Positions 17,196 through 32,400 of a DNA stretch of 64,000 nt are shown one piece after another. The notes beneath the pieces were generated by a model. The model saw only the letters and a program-made list of their open reading frames with translations. It made no database searches and was not told the origin of the DNA. The position numbers and the translations under genes were made by a program. Source of the DNA: Myxococcus sp. RHSTA-1-4 (GTDB lineage: Bacteria; Myxococcota; Myxococcia; Myxococcales; Myxococcaceae); assembly GCF_020037125.1 (NCBI RefSeq), contig NZ_JAIQDG010000009.1:124001-188000 (forward strand), given 5' to 3'. Position 1 is the first letter of the stretch. Each line of letters opens with the position of its first letter.

Positions 17196-20100
17196 ATGTC
17201 TCTGAAAACTTCCTGGCCGCTTCGCTGCGCCCTGGTGCTGCTGACCGCGCACCTCGTGAGCGCCTGTGGCAAGCCGGACCCCGACCCGAACCCCAACCCC
17301 GGGCAGGACACCTCGGCGCCCGCGACACGGGCCACGCCGGCCGGAGGCAGCTTCAGCCAGCTGGTGGCGGTGGCGCTCGTCTGTGACGACGGCGCGGGCA
17401 GCGGCTGCGCGGCCACGTACTACACGCTGGACGGCTCCACTCCCGGCACCGGCTCCACGCAGTACCACGAGCCCTTCACGCTCTCGGCCACCACCACGGT
17501 GCGCTTCTTCTCCGTGGACAAGGCGGGCAACACGGAGGCGGTGAAGTCCGAGCAGTACACCCTCACCAGCGCCGTGGACACGCAGGCCCCCACCACCACG
17601 GCCTCCCTCCCGGGCGGCGCCTACAACAGCCCTCGCAGCGTGGCGCTGACGTGCAACGACGGCGCGGGCAGCGGCTGCGCGGCCACGTACTACACGCTGG
17701 ACGGGAGCGTGCCCACGGAGGCGTCCCCTCGCTACTCGGCGCCGCTGGCCATCTCCGCCAACACGACGCTGCGCTTCTTCTCCGTGGACGTGGCGGGCAA
17801 CGTGGAGGGCGCGCGTCTGGAGCGCTACGTGCTGGACACGGAGGCGCCCACCGTGTCCGCCTCGCCGCGGGGGGGCAACCACGGCGCCTCGGTGGAAGTC
17901 ACGCTGACGTGTGACGACGGCAACGGCTCCGGCTGCGCCTCCATCCACTACACCACGGACGGCTCCATCCCCTCGGCGGCGTCGAGCACCTACGGCGCGC
18001 CACTGCGCCTGGAGTCCACCACCCGGCTGCGCTTCCTGGCGGTGGACCGGGCGGGCAACGCGTCGGAGGAGCACTCGGAGGTGTACACGCTGGATCGCAC
18101 GGGCCCCGTCTCCGCGGCGACGCCCCGGGGCGGCGCGTTCCGCTCGGCCTTCACGGTGGCGCTGACGTGCGACGACGGCACCGGCAGCGGCTGCGCGGCC
18201 ACGTATTTCACCACCAACGGAGCCCCCCCGACGCGCGCTTCCGAGCGGTACACCGGGCCCATCTCCATCGGCGGCAACACCACGCTGCGCTTCTTCTCCG
18301 TGGACGTGGCGGGCAATGACGGGCCGATGGTGACGGAGACGTACGTGGTGGACCAGGCCGCGCCCGTCACCCGGGCCACGCCGCCGGGCCGCTCGTATGG
18401 CGGAGAGCAGTTCGTGACGCTCGCGTGCGAGGACCTCGCGGGCAGCGGCTGCGCGGCCACGTACTACACGCTGGATGGCACGCCCCCCACCACCGCGTCC
18501 CCGCTGTACGTGATGCCGGTGCGCGTCTCGTCCAGCCTCACGCTGCGCTTCTTCTCCGTGGACCGGGCGGGGAACGTGGAGACGGCGAAGACCGAGCCGT
18601 ACCTCATCGACACGGTGCCCCCCACGGCCTCCGCGGAGCCGCGGGGCGGCAACTACAGCAGCGTGCAGCAGGTGTCGCTCTCGTGCAGCGACGGCGCCGC
18701 CGGCAGCGGGTGCGCCGCCATCCACTTCACGCTGGACGGCTCGCAGCCGACGATTGGCTCGCCCGTGTACACGAGCCCCCTGCGGCTCTCCTCCAACACC
18801 ACGCTGCGCTTCTTCGCCGTGGATGACGCGGGCAACCGGAGCAGCGAGCAGACGGAGCGGTACTCCATCGACGTCTCGGCGCCGCTGACCACGGCCAACC
18901 CCGCGGGCGGCCTGTTCGGCGGGGACACGCAGGTGACGCTCGACTGCGACGACGGGCAGGGCGGTACGGGCTGCGCGGTGACGCGCTACACGCTCGATGG
19001 GAACACCCCCACGGACGCCTCGCCCCGGTACGAGGGCCCCATCACCGTGACGTCCACCCGCGGGCTGCGCTTCTTCTCCGTGGACGCGGTCGGCAACCGG
19101 GAGCCGGTCCGGGTGGTGACCTTCACCATCGACAGGGTGGCCCCCGTCACCACCCCGAGCGTCACCGGCGGCAGCTTCACGAGCGCGCAGTCGGTGTCCC
19201 TGTCTTGCGAGGACTCGGGCGGCGGCACCTGCGCCGCCACGCACTTCACCACGGACGGCACTCCGCCCACGACGTCCTCGCCGCGCTACTCCGGCACCCT
19301 GCGCTTCGAGACCACCACCACGCTGCGCTTCTTCTCCGTGGACGCACTGGGCAACGCCGAGGCGGCGAAGGTGGAGACGTACGTCATCGACTCGACGCCG
19401 CCCACCACCACGGCCACGCCCGGCGGCGGCACCTACCGCGCCGCGAGGGACGTGGTGCTCACGTGTGATGACGCCGGCGGCGTGGGCTGCGCCAACCCCA
19501 TCCGCTACAGCACGAACCCCGCCGCGCCCGCGGGCGACTTCCTGTCGTACACCGGGCCCATCCGCATCAGCGCCAATACCACGCTGCGCTTCTTCTCCAC
19601 GGACGGGCTGGGCAACACCGAGGCCGTGAAGACGGAGACGTACGTCATCGACACGGTTGCGCCCACCGTCTCCGCCGAGCCTCGGGGAGGGGCGTACTTC
19701 ACGCCGCAGACGGTGCGGCTGACGTGCGCCGACGTGGGCTCCGGATGCTCCGCCATCCACTACACGACGAACGGCGCCACGCCCGACACGGGCTCGCCCC
19801 GCTACACGGGCGAGCTGTTCCTCTCCACCAACACGTCGTTGCGCTTCATCGCCGTGGACGCGGCGGGCAACACCAGCGCCGTGGCCGTGGAGACGTACAC
19901 CTTCTCCTCGGACACCACCGCGCCGGTGACCACCGCCAGCCCGCCGGGCACCTTCTATGGCAGCGCGGTAGCGGTGACGCTGAGCTGCTCGGATGCCGGT
20001 GGCAGCGGCTGCGCCGGAACGTTCTACACCCTGGACGGCAGCGAGCCGTCCACCTCCAGCACGCGCTACACCGGGGCCTTCACCGTTTCCACCAGCACCC

Positions 20101-22016
20101 AGGTGCGCTTCCGCTCGGTGGACGCCGTGGGCAACCTCGAGGCGTCCCGGAGCGAGTCGTACACCATCGACACCACGGCGCCCGTGACACGGGCCGTGCC
20201 GGCCGGTGGAATCTACACGGACCCCGTCGCGGTGATGCTCGAGTGCACCGACTCGGGAAGCCTGTGCCGGGAGACGCGCTACACCACGGACGGCTCCGAG
20301 CCGCACATGGCCTCGCCGCTGTACGAGGGCCCCTTCCTCCTCACCCGCGACACCACCGTGCGGTTCTTCTCGGTGGACAGGGTGGGCAACATCGAGGCGG
20401 TGAAGACGGAGGTGTATGACCTCCAGCTCTACTCCAACACCGCCTCGGAGCAGATCGCCGCGGTGCGCGAGCAGCCCGACGGCCCGGTGAACATGACCAT
20501 CGACGGGGCCATCATCACCTACGTCAAGCCGCTCGTCGGGAACACCCTCAACGACCCGGCTGGCTTCTTCCTCCAGGCCGAGCAGCGGGGACCCGCCATC
20601 TTCGTGGAGGTGAACCCATTCACGCTCTCCCCCGTCCCGGAGGGCGGAGAGCGGGTGAACGTCACCGTCTCCGAGCGGTTCACGCGGAACGGACAGGCGC
20701 GCGCGACGATTTCCAGCTACACGGCCCTGAGCTGGAACAACCCGGTGGAGGAGATGGTGCAGGACGTGAGCGGCGTGGACCTGCCCTCGCTCCTGGGCAC
20801 CTACGAGTCCGAGTACGTCTCCATCTCCGGCACGGTGGGGAGCAGCGGCTTCGTGTCGGCTGGCACCGGCCACGTGCAGGCGCCGCTGGTGACGGCCGGT
20901 GTGCCCGAGGGCTCGGCCAGTGCGCCCAACATGAAGCTGCGCGTGGTGGAGACGGTGAGGGACTCGCTCGACCTGTCCGCGGGGTGCGAGGTGACGGTCG
21001 TCTCTCCGCTATGGCGCTTCCACGCGGCCGCCCAGCCCTCGGTGTGGAAGGCCTCCCACGTCACCTCCATGACGTGCCCCGGGCCCCGGGTGACGAGCGC
21101 GCAGGCGGGTGACCGGAACAGCGTCGTGGTGCGCTTCGACCGGCGCATCGACCCGGCCTCCATCCTGGCCAACGGCAGCCAGTTCTCCATTCCGGGGCTG
21201 ACGGTGACGTCCGCCGCCGCGAGCGACCGCAACGTCTGGCTCAACACCACGAACCAGACGCCGCGCCAGTCGTACACCGTGACGGTGGCGGCCACCGTGC
21301 GTGACATGCAGGGCAGCCCGCTGGACCCGGCGGCGGCCTCAGCAAGCTTTACCGGCTTCGTGCAGCCCGCCCGGTTGCGCATCTCCGAGATTGCGCCCAA
21401 CGTCCCCAGCGGCCGCGACCTGGTGGAGCTTTACGTCGTCCAGGGCGGCAGCGTGCAGGGCGCGACGCTGGTGGATGGGAACAACACCGACGCCCCGCTG
21501 GCCACGCTCCCCGACGTCACGGTGGCCGAGGGTGACTTCATCATCGTGCACCTCGTCCCGGACATCCTTGGTGGCACCGACGCCCCCGGCTCGGAGACCA
21601 CCGGCGTGAGCCAGTACCCGCAGGGGGTCTATCCCTCCAACTACGACACGGCCTGGGACTTCCATGGCGGAGCCTCCGGCATCAGCAGCGTGGGGAACCG
21701 GACGCTGCGCATCCAGGACAACTTCGGCGTGACCCAGGACGCCATCGCCGTCATCCAGCCGTTCAGTACCTTCGCCGGCTATCTCACCCAGCTCCAGGCG
21801 CTCCAGGCCGAGGGGCAGTGGGCCCCGCCAGACTGCAATGGCGTGCCCTGCACGTACACCAGCTTCCCGTCGGCGTATGACGTCTCCGTCAACTGGGCCG
21901 ACGCGTTCGTCACCCCGGGAAAGGACACCACCCTGCGCCGCATCAGCGGCACCGACTCCGACACGGCGAGCGACTGGTTCGTGGGGGCCGCCTCGCTGGG
22001 CTTCGCGAGCTGGTAG
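17196..22016 (+). CDS. Giant lipoprotein with twelve chitobiase-C-like repeats and lamin-tail-like domain
   Basis: 1606 residues. The lipobox is LVSAC (Cys at 24), followed by a Pro/Asp linker. Residues about 38-1077 are twelve tandem repeats of about 87 residues, each of the form D-x-x-P-T, G-G-x-Y, V-x-L-x-C, G-S-G-C, YTLDGS-x-P, LRFFSVD-x-AGN. These are Ig-like CHB/HEX C-terminal (FN3-like) domains, most with two Cys likely to form a disulphide. About 1080-1250 is an OB-fold-like segment (DGPVNMTIDGAIITYVKPL). About 1290-1370 is an Ig-like segment resembling SbsA type (VVVRFDRRIDPASILANGSQ). About 1375-1606 looks like a lamin-tail domain (LRISEIAPNVPSGRDLVELY). The ATG at 17196 has GGAG 5 bases upstream. 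Presumably displayed on the cell surface for adhesion or substrate binding; no catalytic residues seen. Confidence 0.88.
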   Translation: MSLKTSWPLRCALVLLTAHLVSACGKPDPDPNPNPGQDTSAPATRATPAGGSFSQLVAVALVCDDGAGSGCAATYYTLDGSTPGTGSTQYHEPFTLSATTTVRFFSVDKAGNTEAVKSEQYTLTSAVDTQAPTTTASLPGGAYNSPRSVALTCNDGAGSGCAATYYTLDGSVPTEASPRYSAPLAISANTTLRFFSVDVAGNVEGARLERYVLDTEAPTVSASPRGGNHGASVEVTLTCDDGNGSGCASIHYTTDGSIPSAASSTYGAPLRLESTTRLRFLAVDRAGNASEEHSEVYTLDRTGPVSAATPRGGAFRSAFTVALTCDDGTGSGCAATYFTTNGAPPTRASERYTGPISIGGNTTLRFFSVDVAGNDGPMVTETYVVDQAAPVTRATPPGRSYGGEQFVTLACEDLAGSGCAATYYTLDGTPPTTASPLYVMPVRVSSSLTLRFFSVDRAGNVETAKTEPYLIDTVPPTASAEPRGGNYSSVQQVSLSCSDGAAGSGCAAIHFTLDGSQPTIGSPVYTSPLRLSSNTTLRFFAVDDAGNRSSEQTERYSIDVSAPLTTANPAGGLFGGDTQVTLDCDDGQGGTGCAVTRYTLDGNTPTDASPRYEGPITVTSTRGLRFFSVDAVGNREPVRVVTFTIDRVAPVTTPSVTGGSFTSAQSVSLSCEDSGGGTCAATHFTTDGTPPTTSSPRYSGTLRFETTTTLRFFSVDALGNAEAAKVETYVIDSTPPTTTATPGGGTYRAARDVVLTCDDAGGVGCANPIRYSTNPAAPAGDFLSYTGPIRISANTTLRFFSTDGLGNTEAVKTETYVIDTVAPTVSAEPRGGAYFTPQTVRLTCADVGSGCSAIHYTTNGATPDTGSPRYTGELFLSTNTSLRFIAVDAAGNTSAVAVETYTFSSDTTAPVTTASPPGTFYGSAVAVTLSCSDAGGSGCAGTFYTLDGSEPSTSSTRYTGAFTVSTSTQVRFRSVDAVGNLEASRSESYTIDTTAPVTRAVPAGGIYTDPVAVMLECTDSGSLCRETRYTTDGSEPHMASPLYEGPFLLTRDTTVRFFSVDRVGNIEAVKTEVYDLQLYSNTASEQIAAVREQPDGPVNMTIDGAIITYVKPLVGNTLNDPAGFFLQAEQRGPAIFVEVNPFTLSPVPEGGERVNVTVSERFTRNGQARATISSYTALSWNNPVEEMVQDVSGVDLPSLLGTYESEYVSISGTVGSSGFVSAGTGHVQAPLVTAGVPEGSASAPNMKLRVVETVRDSLDLSAGCEVTVVSPLWRFHAAAQPSVWKASHVTSMTCPGPRVTSAQAGDRNSVVVRFDRRIDPASILANGSQFSIPGLTVTSAAASDRNVWLNTTNQTPRQSYTVTVAATVRDMQGSPLDPAAASASFTGFVQPARLRISEIAPNVPSGRDLVELYVVQGGSVQGATLVDGNNTDAPLATLPDVTVAEGDFIIVHLVPDILGGTDAPGSETTGVSQYPQGVYPSNYDTAWDFHGGASGISSVGNRTLRIQDNFGVTQDAIAVIQPFSTFAGYLTQLQALQAEGQWAPPDCNGVPCTYTSFPSAYDVSVNWADAFVTPGKDTTLRRISGTDSDTASDWFVGAASLGFASW
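17307..20425 (+). repeat. Twelve-unit tandem coding repeat, about 260 bp each
   Basis: The period is about 260 bases (86-88 codons), with diverged copies. The most constant stretches encode GSGCAATYYTLDG and LRFFSVD. Copies 1 and 2 are nearly identical over the GSGCAATYYTLDGS segment, which suggests recent duplication or gene conversion, while the N-terminal halves of the copies differ more. Confidence 0.9.
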
Positions 22017-22036
22017 CGCCACTGGGCGCAGGGAAG

Positions 22037-22057
22037 CCCGGGGGCCTGGCCCCCGGG
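22037..22057 (+). terminator. Terminator hairpin after repeat lipoprotein
   Basis: Perfect 10-bp arms CCCGGGGGCC and GGCCCCCGGG are separated by one T and followed by TTTCGG, 20 bases after the lipoprotein stop. The real loop will be a few bases larger. Confidence 0.6.
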
Positions 22058-22068
22058 TTTCGGAAACG

Positions 22069-22119
22069 CGAATCGCCGCCTCGTGCCGGGAGCAACTCCC
22101 CGGTCCGGGCGGCGATTCG
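22069..22119. terminator. Long bidirectional hairpin in convergent region
   Basis: Perfect 12-bp arms CGAATCGCCGCC and GGCGGCGATTCG enclose 27 bases that themselves contain a CCGGGAG/CTCCCCGG stem. It lies 26 bases beyond the stop of the minus-strand ABC-F gene and probably serves both convergent genes. Confidence 0.55.
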
Positions 22120-22145
22120 TGCTTCAGCGCCGGAGCGCTGTCCGG

Positions 22146-26052
<3,907 letters not shown>

Positions 26053-26446
26053 GGCAGCGGGGCCTGACGGCGCAGAGGAAACGCACGTAGCCTGCCTCGG
26101 CGACGTTCTTCATCAGTTCGACAGAACCCAGGTGTCGTCGGATATGGACGCGGCTCCTCGCGTCCATCCCATGCATGGGCGCGCGTGCTCAAGCATCCAC
26201 GGTGAAAGGCTGTCGTAAGCCACAACCAGCTCGACCCAGGCCGTCCGCCATGGATTTCTTCACCGAGACGCAATATGCGATGGCGTCAGTGTTTTGCTCC
26301 AACAGCAGCATAGTCGTTGGATTTGTCAGACCATCCAGCCCATTCACTTGCGTTCCGGCTGAGTCCTTGTTGGTACTTGACTGCACGTGCAATTCCGATA
26401 GGTGAGCTGTCTGAGCTTGGACGGTGTCGTCTGTCAGAGGGGGCGT
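26053..26446. other. Low-GC intergenic region upstream of RHS gene
   Basis: 394 bases with no confident gene. One 60-base line (26281-26340) has 31 G+C, 52%, well below neighbouring genes. A short minus-strand open frame ends in a natural-looking stretch (ASEWAGWSDKSNDYAAVGAK, about 26290-26350), possibly a gene remnant. A TTGACT at 26377-26382 followed by the palindrome GCACGTGC may belong to the RHS promoter. Confidence 0.5.
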
Positions 26447-29400
26447 ATGAGGACGAAGTGGAAGGCATTGGGGGCCGCCGCGAGCGCGGTGTTCGTCGCG
26501 TTGCTGGCCGTGCGCTGTGGGCACGAGGTGCCGGGCGGAGAGGCGCCGATGGCGCTGGCCACGCGCAGCCAGGCGTTGCAGGTGCCGGGCCTCAGGGCCG
26601 AGTACTTCGATGATGACGCGCTGCAGACCCTCGTCACCGTGCGTGTCGACTCACAGGTGGACTTCGACTGGGAGTATGGGACTCCGGCGGGGACTGCCCT
26701 CTCCAGTGGCGACACCTTCAGCGTGCGCTGGACGGGCTCGGTGACGGCGCCGGTGACGGGGCTCTATACCTTCACCACCTCGACGGATGACGGCGTACGG
26801 CTGTGGGTCGGGGGACAAAACGTCATCAACAATTGGACCCTTCAGGACGACTACGACCCTCTGTCCAGCGGGACGGTGTCGCTGGTGGCGGGGCAGACGT
26901 ACGCCCTCGTCATGGAGTACTTCGAAGGCCCGGGAGGGGCGCTCGCGCGGTTGCTCTGGGAGTACCCCGGTCAGGCGCGGCAGGTGGTGCCCGCCAGTGC
27001 GCTCAGCCACGACGACGGACCCACTGTTCCAGGTGTGCCGCCGCTGGTGGAGACGGGGACGGCGACGGACTTCGCCGACGCAACCTCTTTCCTCTATGAG
27101 GGCAGCAACCCGCCGCAGACGGGAGTGGCTCCCGGGACGATGGAAGCCCGCCGGGTGGCGGTCGCTCACGGGCGCGTGCTGGACAGGGCCGGTGCGCCCT
27201 TGGCGGGCGTCAAGGTGACGGCGCTCTCCCACCCCGAGTGGGGGCAGACGCTGACGCGGGCGGATGGCGCCTATGAGTTCGCCGTCAACGGTGGCGGTCT
27301 TGTCGTCCTTCAGTTCGAGAAGGCAGGCCTGCTGCCGGTGCAGCGTGGCGTGCAGACGCCGTGGCGTGACTGGGTGGCCGTGGAGGATGTTGCCCTGACG
27401 GCCCTTGACCCTGTCGTCACCGTCGTCAATGCCAATGCCTCGACGCTGCAGGTGGCTCGTGGCAGCACGGTGTCGGATGCGGATGGCGCTCGGCAGGCCA
27501 CCCTCCTCGTGCCTGCTGGCACCGGCGTCACCCTGACGCTGCCCGACGGTACCACCCAGGCTCTCTCCAGCATGTCCGTGCGCGCCACGGAGTACACCGT
27601 CGGCACGGATGGCCCCCGGGCCATGCCCGGGGCTCTGCCCCCCGCGAGTGGCTACACGTACGCTGTCGAATGGAGTCTGGACGAGGCGCTCGCCGCGGGG
27701 GCCACCCGCGTCTCCTTCAGCCAGCCGGTGTACTTCTACCTGGAGAACTTCCTGGCGTTCCCCGTCGGCACCGACGTGCCCACGGGCTACTACGACAGGC
27801 AGGTGGGCGCGTGGAAGGCGGACGAGGACGGGCGCGTCATCAAGGTGGTGAGCATCACCAATGGCCGGGCGGACGTGGATGTTACAGGTGACGGGTTGGC
27901 CGACACGGGCGCACCCCTCTCGGACCTGGGGCTCGGCGATGAAGAAAGGCAGCGCCTGGCGACGCTCTACTCGCCGGGCTCTTCCCTCTGGCGCGTGCCG
28001 CTGACGCACCTGACGCCTTGGGACTGCAACTGGCCCTTCGGCTTTCCCGACGACGCCATCGGTCCGCCAGACGAGGCGCCTCTCGCCGACGAGCCCGAGC
28101 CGGAGCCCTGCAAGACGTCCGGTAGCGTCATCGAGTGTGAGAATCAGACGCTGGGAGAGGTGCTGCCCGTCGCCGGCACTCCCTACACGCTGCACTACCA
28201 GAGTGACAGGGTGCCCGGGCGCACCAGTCGCTATGGCTTCGAGGTGGCCGTCACGGGCGCCAGCGTGCCGCAAAGCCTCAAGTATGTCATTGTCAACATC
28301 TCTGGCGCTGGTCGTTCCTGGCGCTACATCTTCGGTTCGACGCCCAACCGGCGTTTCACCTTTCAGTGGGACGGGAACGACAGGTGGGGACGTCCGCTCC
28401 AGGGCGCCCAGGTCTTTCGGGTCGATGTGGGTTACGCCTACCGCGGTGTCTATCGGAATCCGGCGGACTTCACGCGCAGCTTTGGCGCGGTCGGCGGGGG
28501 CGTCATTGCCAGTAGCAATCGGGATACAACGGAGGTGTTCCTCTGGCGACGCTGGGCGCAGAAGTTGGTGCCGTACCATGTGCTGGGCCTGTCGCTGGGG
28601 GGGTGGACGCTGAATGCGCACCATACCTTCGAGTCCACCTTTGGCACGTTGCACCGTGGAGATGGGGCGAGGCAGTCCGCTCAGGCCGTCGGTTCGGTCT
28701 GGAAGTTGGTTTCGGGAGGGGGGCAGAGCGTTACCGACGGAGGCATCGCCACGGAATCAGGCTTCGCGGTGAATCATCTCACCGCGGGCCCGGATGGGTC
28801 CTTATATGCCATGGACACCCAGCAAGGCGTCATTCGCCGCATTGCGCCGGATGGGCGTGTTTATACGGCGGTGGGCTGTAAGACTGGGTGTTCCGTCTCG
28901 GACGGTGGCGTCGGCGCGCCCGCAACGTCGACCGACTTTGGCACCCTCTGGGCCCATGCGCTGGGGCCGGACGGCAGTCATTACGTCACGAAAAACAATA
29001 ACCGGATGTACCGCATCACGCCGGATGGGATTGTCCATCATTTCGCCGGCAATGGCGCGCTGCCCCTTACCGGTACCGAGGGAGAGGGCGGGCCCGCCAC
29101 ACAGGCCCCCATCGGCCACGTCGGGTTCATCAAGGTTTCGTCAGCCGGGGATGTCTACTTCAGTACCTCGGTGAATGACTATGCCCTTCGAAGGCGTATT
29201 CGTCGGGTGGATGCGGAGGGAATCATCACCACGGTGGTGGGAGATGGCACCGATGCGAAGAGCCCCACCCCCGTTCCGGCCTTGAGCACAGGGGTGGGGG
29301 GGCATACTCGCGCCGCGGGATTCGACTCGTCCGGGGCTTTGTATTTCGTGGGGCAGAGTGACTACCGCATCCGGAAGCTTGATGCGGATGGAATGGTGTG

Positions 29401-32400
29401 CAGTGTCTTGGGGAACGGAGTCGCTTCCTCGACCGGGGATGACGGGCCCGCGGTGACCGCGACGATGGCCGGCTTCATCCAGGAGGGAGGGACCGCCCTG
29501 GGGCCTGATGGCTCGCTGTACTTTGTTGATGGGTATCGAGTCCGCCGCATCGGGCCTGACGGGATTGTCTCCACTGTCGCGGGAACCGGGCTGAACGGAA
29601 GCGGTTATCCGGTGGAGGGGGCCAGCGCGCTCCAGACGAACCTCTATCCCTACCCCTTGACGCTCGCGGTGGCTCCCGACGGAACGCTGTACATCGGGTT
29701 CAGCCCCCCCCACCGTGTGTACAAAGTTGTCTCGCCGTCCAGCGGGTTCACGCTGGGGGAAGTGCTCGTGCCCTCCGGGGATGGGCGCGAGACGTACATC
29801 TTCTCGGGAGGTCGCCACCTGCGCACGCTGGACGCACTCTCGGGGGTGCCGCTGCTGACCTTTGGCTACGATTCGGCCGGAAGGCTCGTCACCCTCACGG
29901 ATGCCAACGCGCAGGTGACCACCATTGAGCGGCAGTCCGATGGCCGGCCGACCGCCATTGTCGCGCCCGGAGGCCAGCGCACCGAACTGACGGTGTCTCC
30001 GGAAAGGCTTCTCTCCCGGGTGGAGAACCCCAACGACGAGGCGGTAGCGCTGGAGTACAGCGCCGGGGGACTGCTCACGAAGCTCACCGACCCGCGAAAT
30101 GGCGTCCACTCCTTCGAGTACGACGCGTCCGGCCGGTTGCGGAAGGACAGCAACCCGGGCGGTGGCTTCAAGTCGCTGACACGCTCCAAGCCGGCTTCGG
30201 GGCCCGGCGCCGGCAAGGCGGGCTTCGCGGTGGATGTGACCACGGCCGAGGGACGCGTCACCCGGCACACTTCGGAAAGGGTGGGCAGTCTGCAGCGGCG
30301 CACCACTCGTACTCCCGCGGGAATCACCACCGTGACGGACAGGGGGGCCAATGGCGTGGACGTCACGACGCACCCGGACGGCACGACGGAGATCGTGCGC
30401 TCCGGCAGCGACATCCGCTTCGGAGCGGGAACCCCCTTCGTGGCGGGCCACACGACAACGCTGCCTTCGGGCCTTGCACGCGTGGCCTCGGCCAGTCAGT
30501 CCGTGACGCGACCCACGGGCGCCAACGCGCTGGACCCCTTCGCCTACACCACGGCGACGTGGACCTCCGTCCTCAATGGAAAGTCCACGAGCACCGTCTT
30601 CACGAAGGACACCGGGCGCTTCACGCGCACCAGCCCCATGGGCAAGAAGGTGTACACGGACATCGACGCGCAAGGCCGAATCACTCGCTTCGAGGTGCCG
30701 GGGCTCACGCCCGTCACGTATGGCTACCACCCGGATGGCAAGCTGGCCTCCGTCACACAGGGCGTGCGCACGCAAACCTTCGACTACCACTCCAGTGGGG
30801 CGGCGAAGGGCTGGCTCGCGTCCGCGACCGACTCCTTGAGCCGTACCACCAGCTTCACCCAGGATGCCGCGGGCCGACTCACGGGCTCCATGTTGCCAGG
30901 CCCTCGCGCGCTCTCCTTTGGCTACGACGCCGCGGGGAACCTCACCTCACTCACTCCCCCCGGGAAGCCCGCGCACGCCTTTGACTACACGCCCAATGAC
31001 GTGGAGGACGTCTACACGCCGCCCGCAGTTGATGGAGCAGGTAGTGTCAGCACGTCGGCGACGTACAACCTGGACGACCAGCCCTCCCTTGTCAGCTTCC
31101 CGGACAGCACCTCCGCCTCGTTCACCTACGACACCGGTGGGCGCCTCGCGACGGTGACGACGCCGCGCCACACGGTGACGGCGGGCTACTCGCCTACGAC
31201 GGGGCACCTGGAGAGCCTTACCGACAGCGCCGCGTCGGACGGCAGCGGGGCCAGTCTTGCTTTCACCCGCGACGGTCCGCTGGTGACGGGGGTCACCTGG
31301 ACAGGTGGCATCTCGGGGACTGTGGGCTACACGTACAACACCAACTTCGATGTGGCCTCCGTCAGCGTCAATGGCTCCAACCCCATTGCGTACACCTACG
31401 ACAACGACAGGATGCTGTCGGCTGCTGGCAGTCTCACGGTTACTCGGAATACCTCGAATGGGCTGCTCACCGGCACCACGCTGGGGAGCGTCACGACGAC
31501 GCAGGGCTACAACCTCTTCGGGGAAGTCACGAGCCTCGTCGCCAGGTACGGCACGGCGACGCTCTACTCGGCGACGCTGACGCGTGACAACGCGGGCCGC
31601 ATCACGAGTCGCGTCGAGGCGGTGCAAGGCGGCGCGGCCCTGACCTGGGGCTACACCTACGATGCGGCGGGCCGTCTCGAGACCGTCACCCTCAATGGTG
31701 CAGCCCATGCGTCTTACGGCTACGACGCCAATGGCAACCGCACATCGCAGACGGAGGGCGGTGTCACCACGACGGCCACCCATGACGACCAGGACCGGTT
31801 GCTGACGCGCGGAGCAGCCAGCTACACCTGGGGGCCCCGCGGGGACTTGCAGACGAAGACGGTGGGCACGGACGTCACCCAGTACACCTACGACACAACT
31901 GGCAACCTGACTGCGGTCTCGCTGCCCGATGACACCCAGGTGGCCTACGTGATTGACGCCGCCAACCGCCGCGTGGGCAAGCGCGTCAATGGCAGCTTCA
32001 CCCAGGCCTTCCTCTACGACGGGCAGTTGCGCGTCGTGGCGGAGTTGGACGGGACGGGCAGCGTGGTGAGCCGCTTCGTCTATGGAACGCGAGGCCACTC
32101 CCCGGACTACATGGTGAAGGGCGGTGTCACCTACCGCTTCGTCTCGGACCACTTGGGCAGCCCTCGCCTCCTCGTCAACACCGCCGATGGCGGCGTGGTG
32201 CAGGCCCTGGAGTACGACGCCTGGGGCAACGTCCTGGCTGACTCCAACCCTGGCTTCCAGCCCTTCGGTTTCGCCGGTGGGCTCTATGACGCCCACACCA
32301 AGTTAGTGCGCTTTGGCGCACGGGACTATGACGCCGAAAGCGGTCGCTGGGCGGCCAAGGACCCCATCCGTTTCAGGGGCGGGGAGACCAACTTCTATGC

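Noticed and set aside
17307..20425. Tandem repeats considered as a CRISPR-like or non-coding satellite array
   Set aside because: Units are about 260 bp, diverged and in frame, encoding Ig-like domains.
17106..20873. 1255-codon open frame on the minus strand opposite the repeat lipoprotein
   Set aside because: It is antisense to a clear lipoprotein with repeated domains; the translation is His/Arg/Gly-rich and without domain patterns, typical of high-GC shadow frames.
26286..26468. Minus-strand frame of about 60 codons upstream of the RHS gene as a real gene
   Set aside because: Its N-terminal half overlaps the RHS start and is low complexity; only the last 25 residues look natural, so a remnant is the most that can be claimed.
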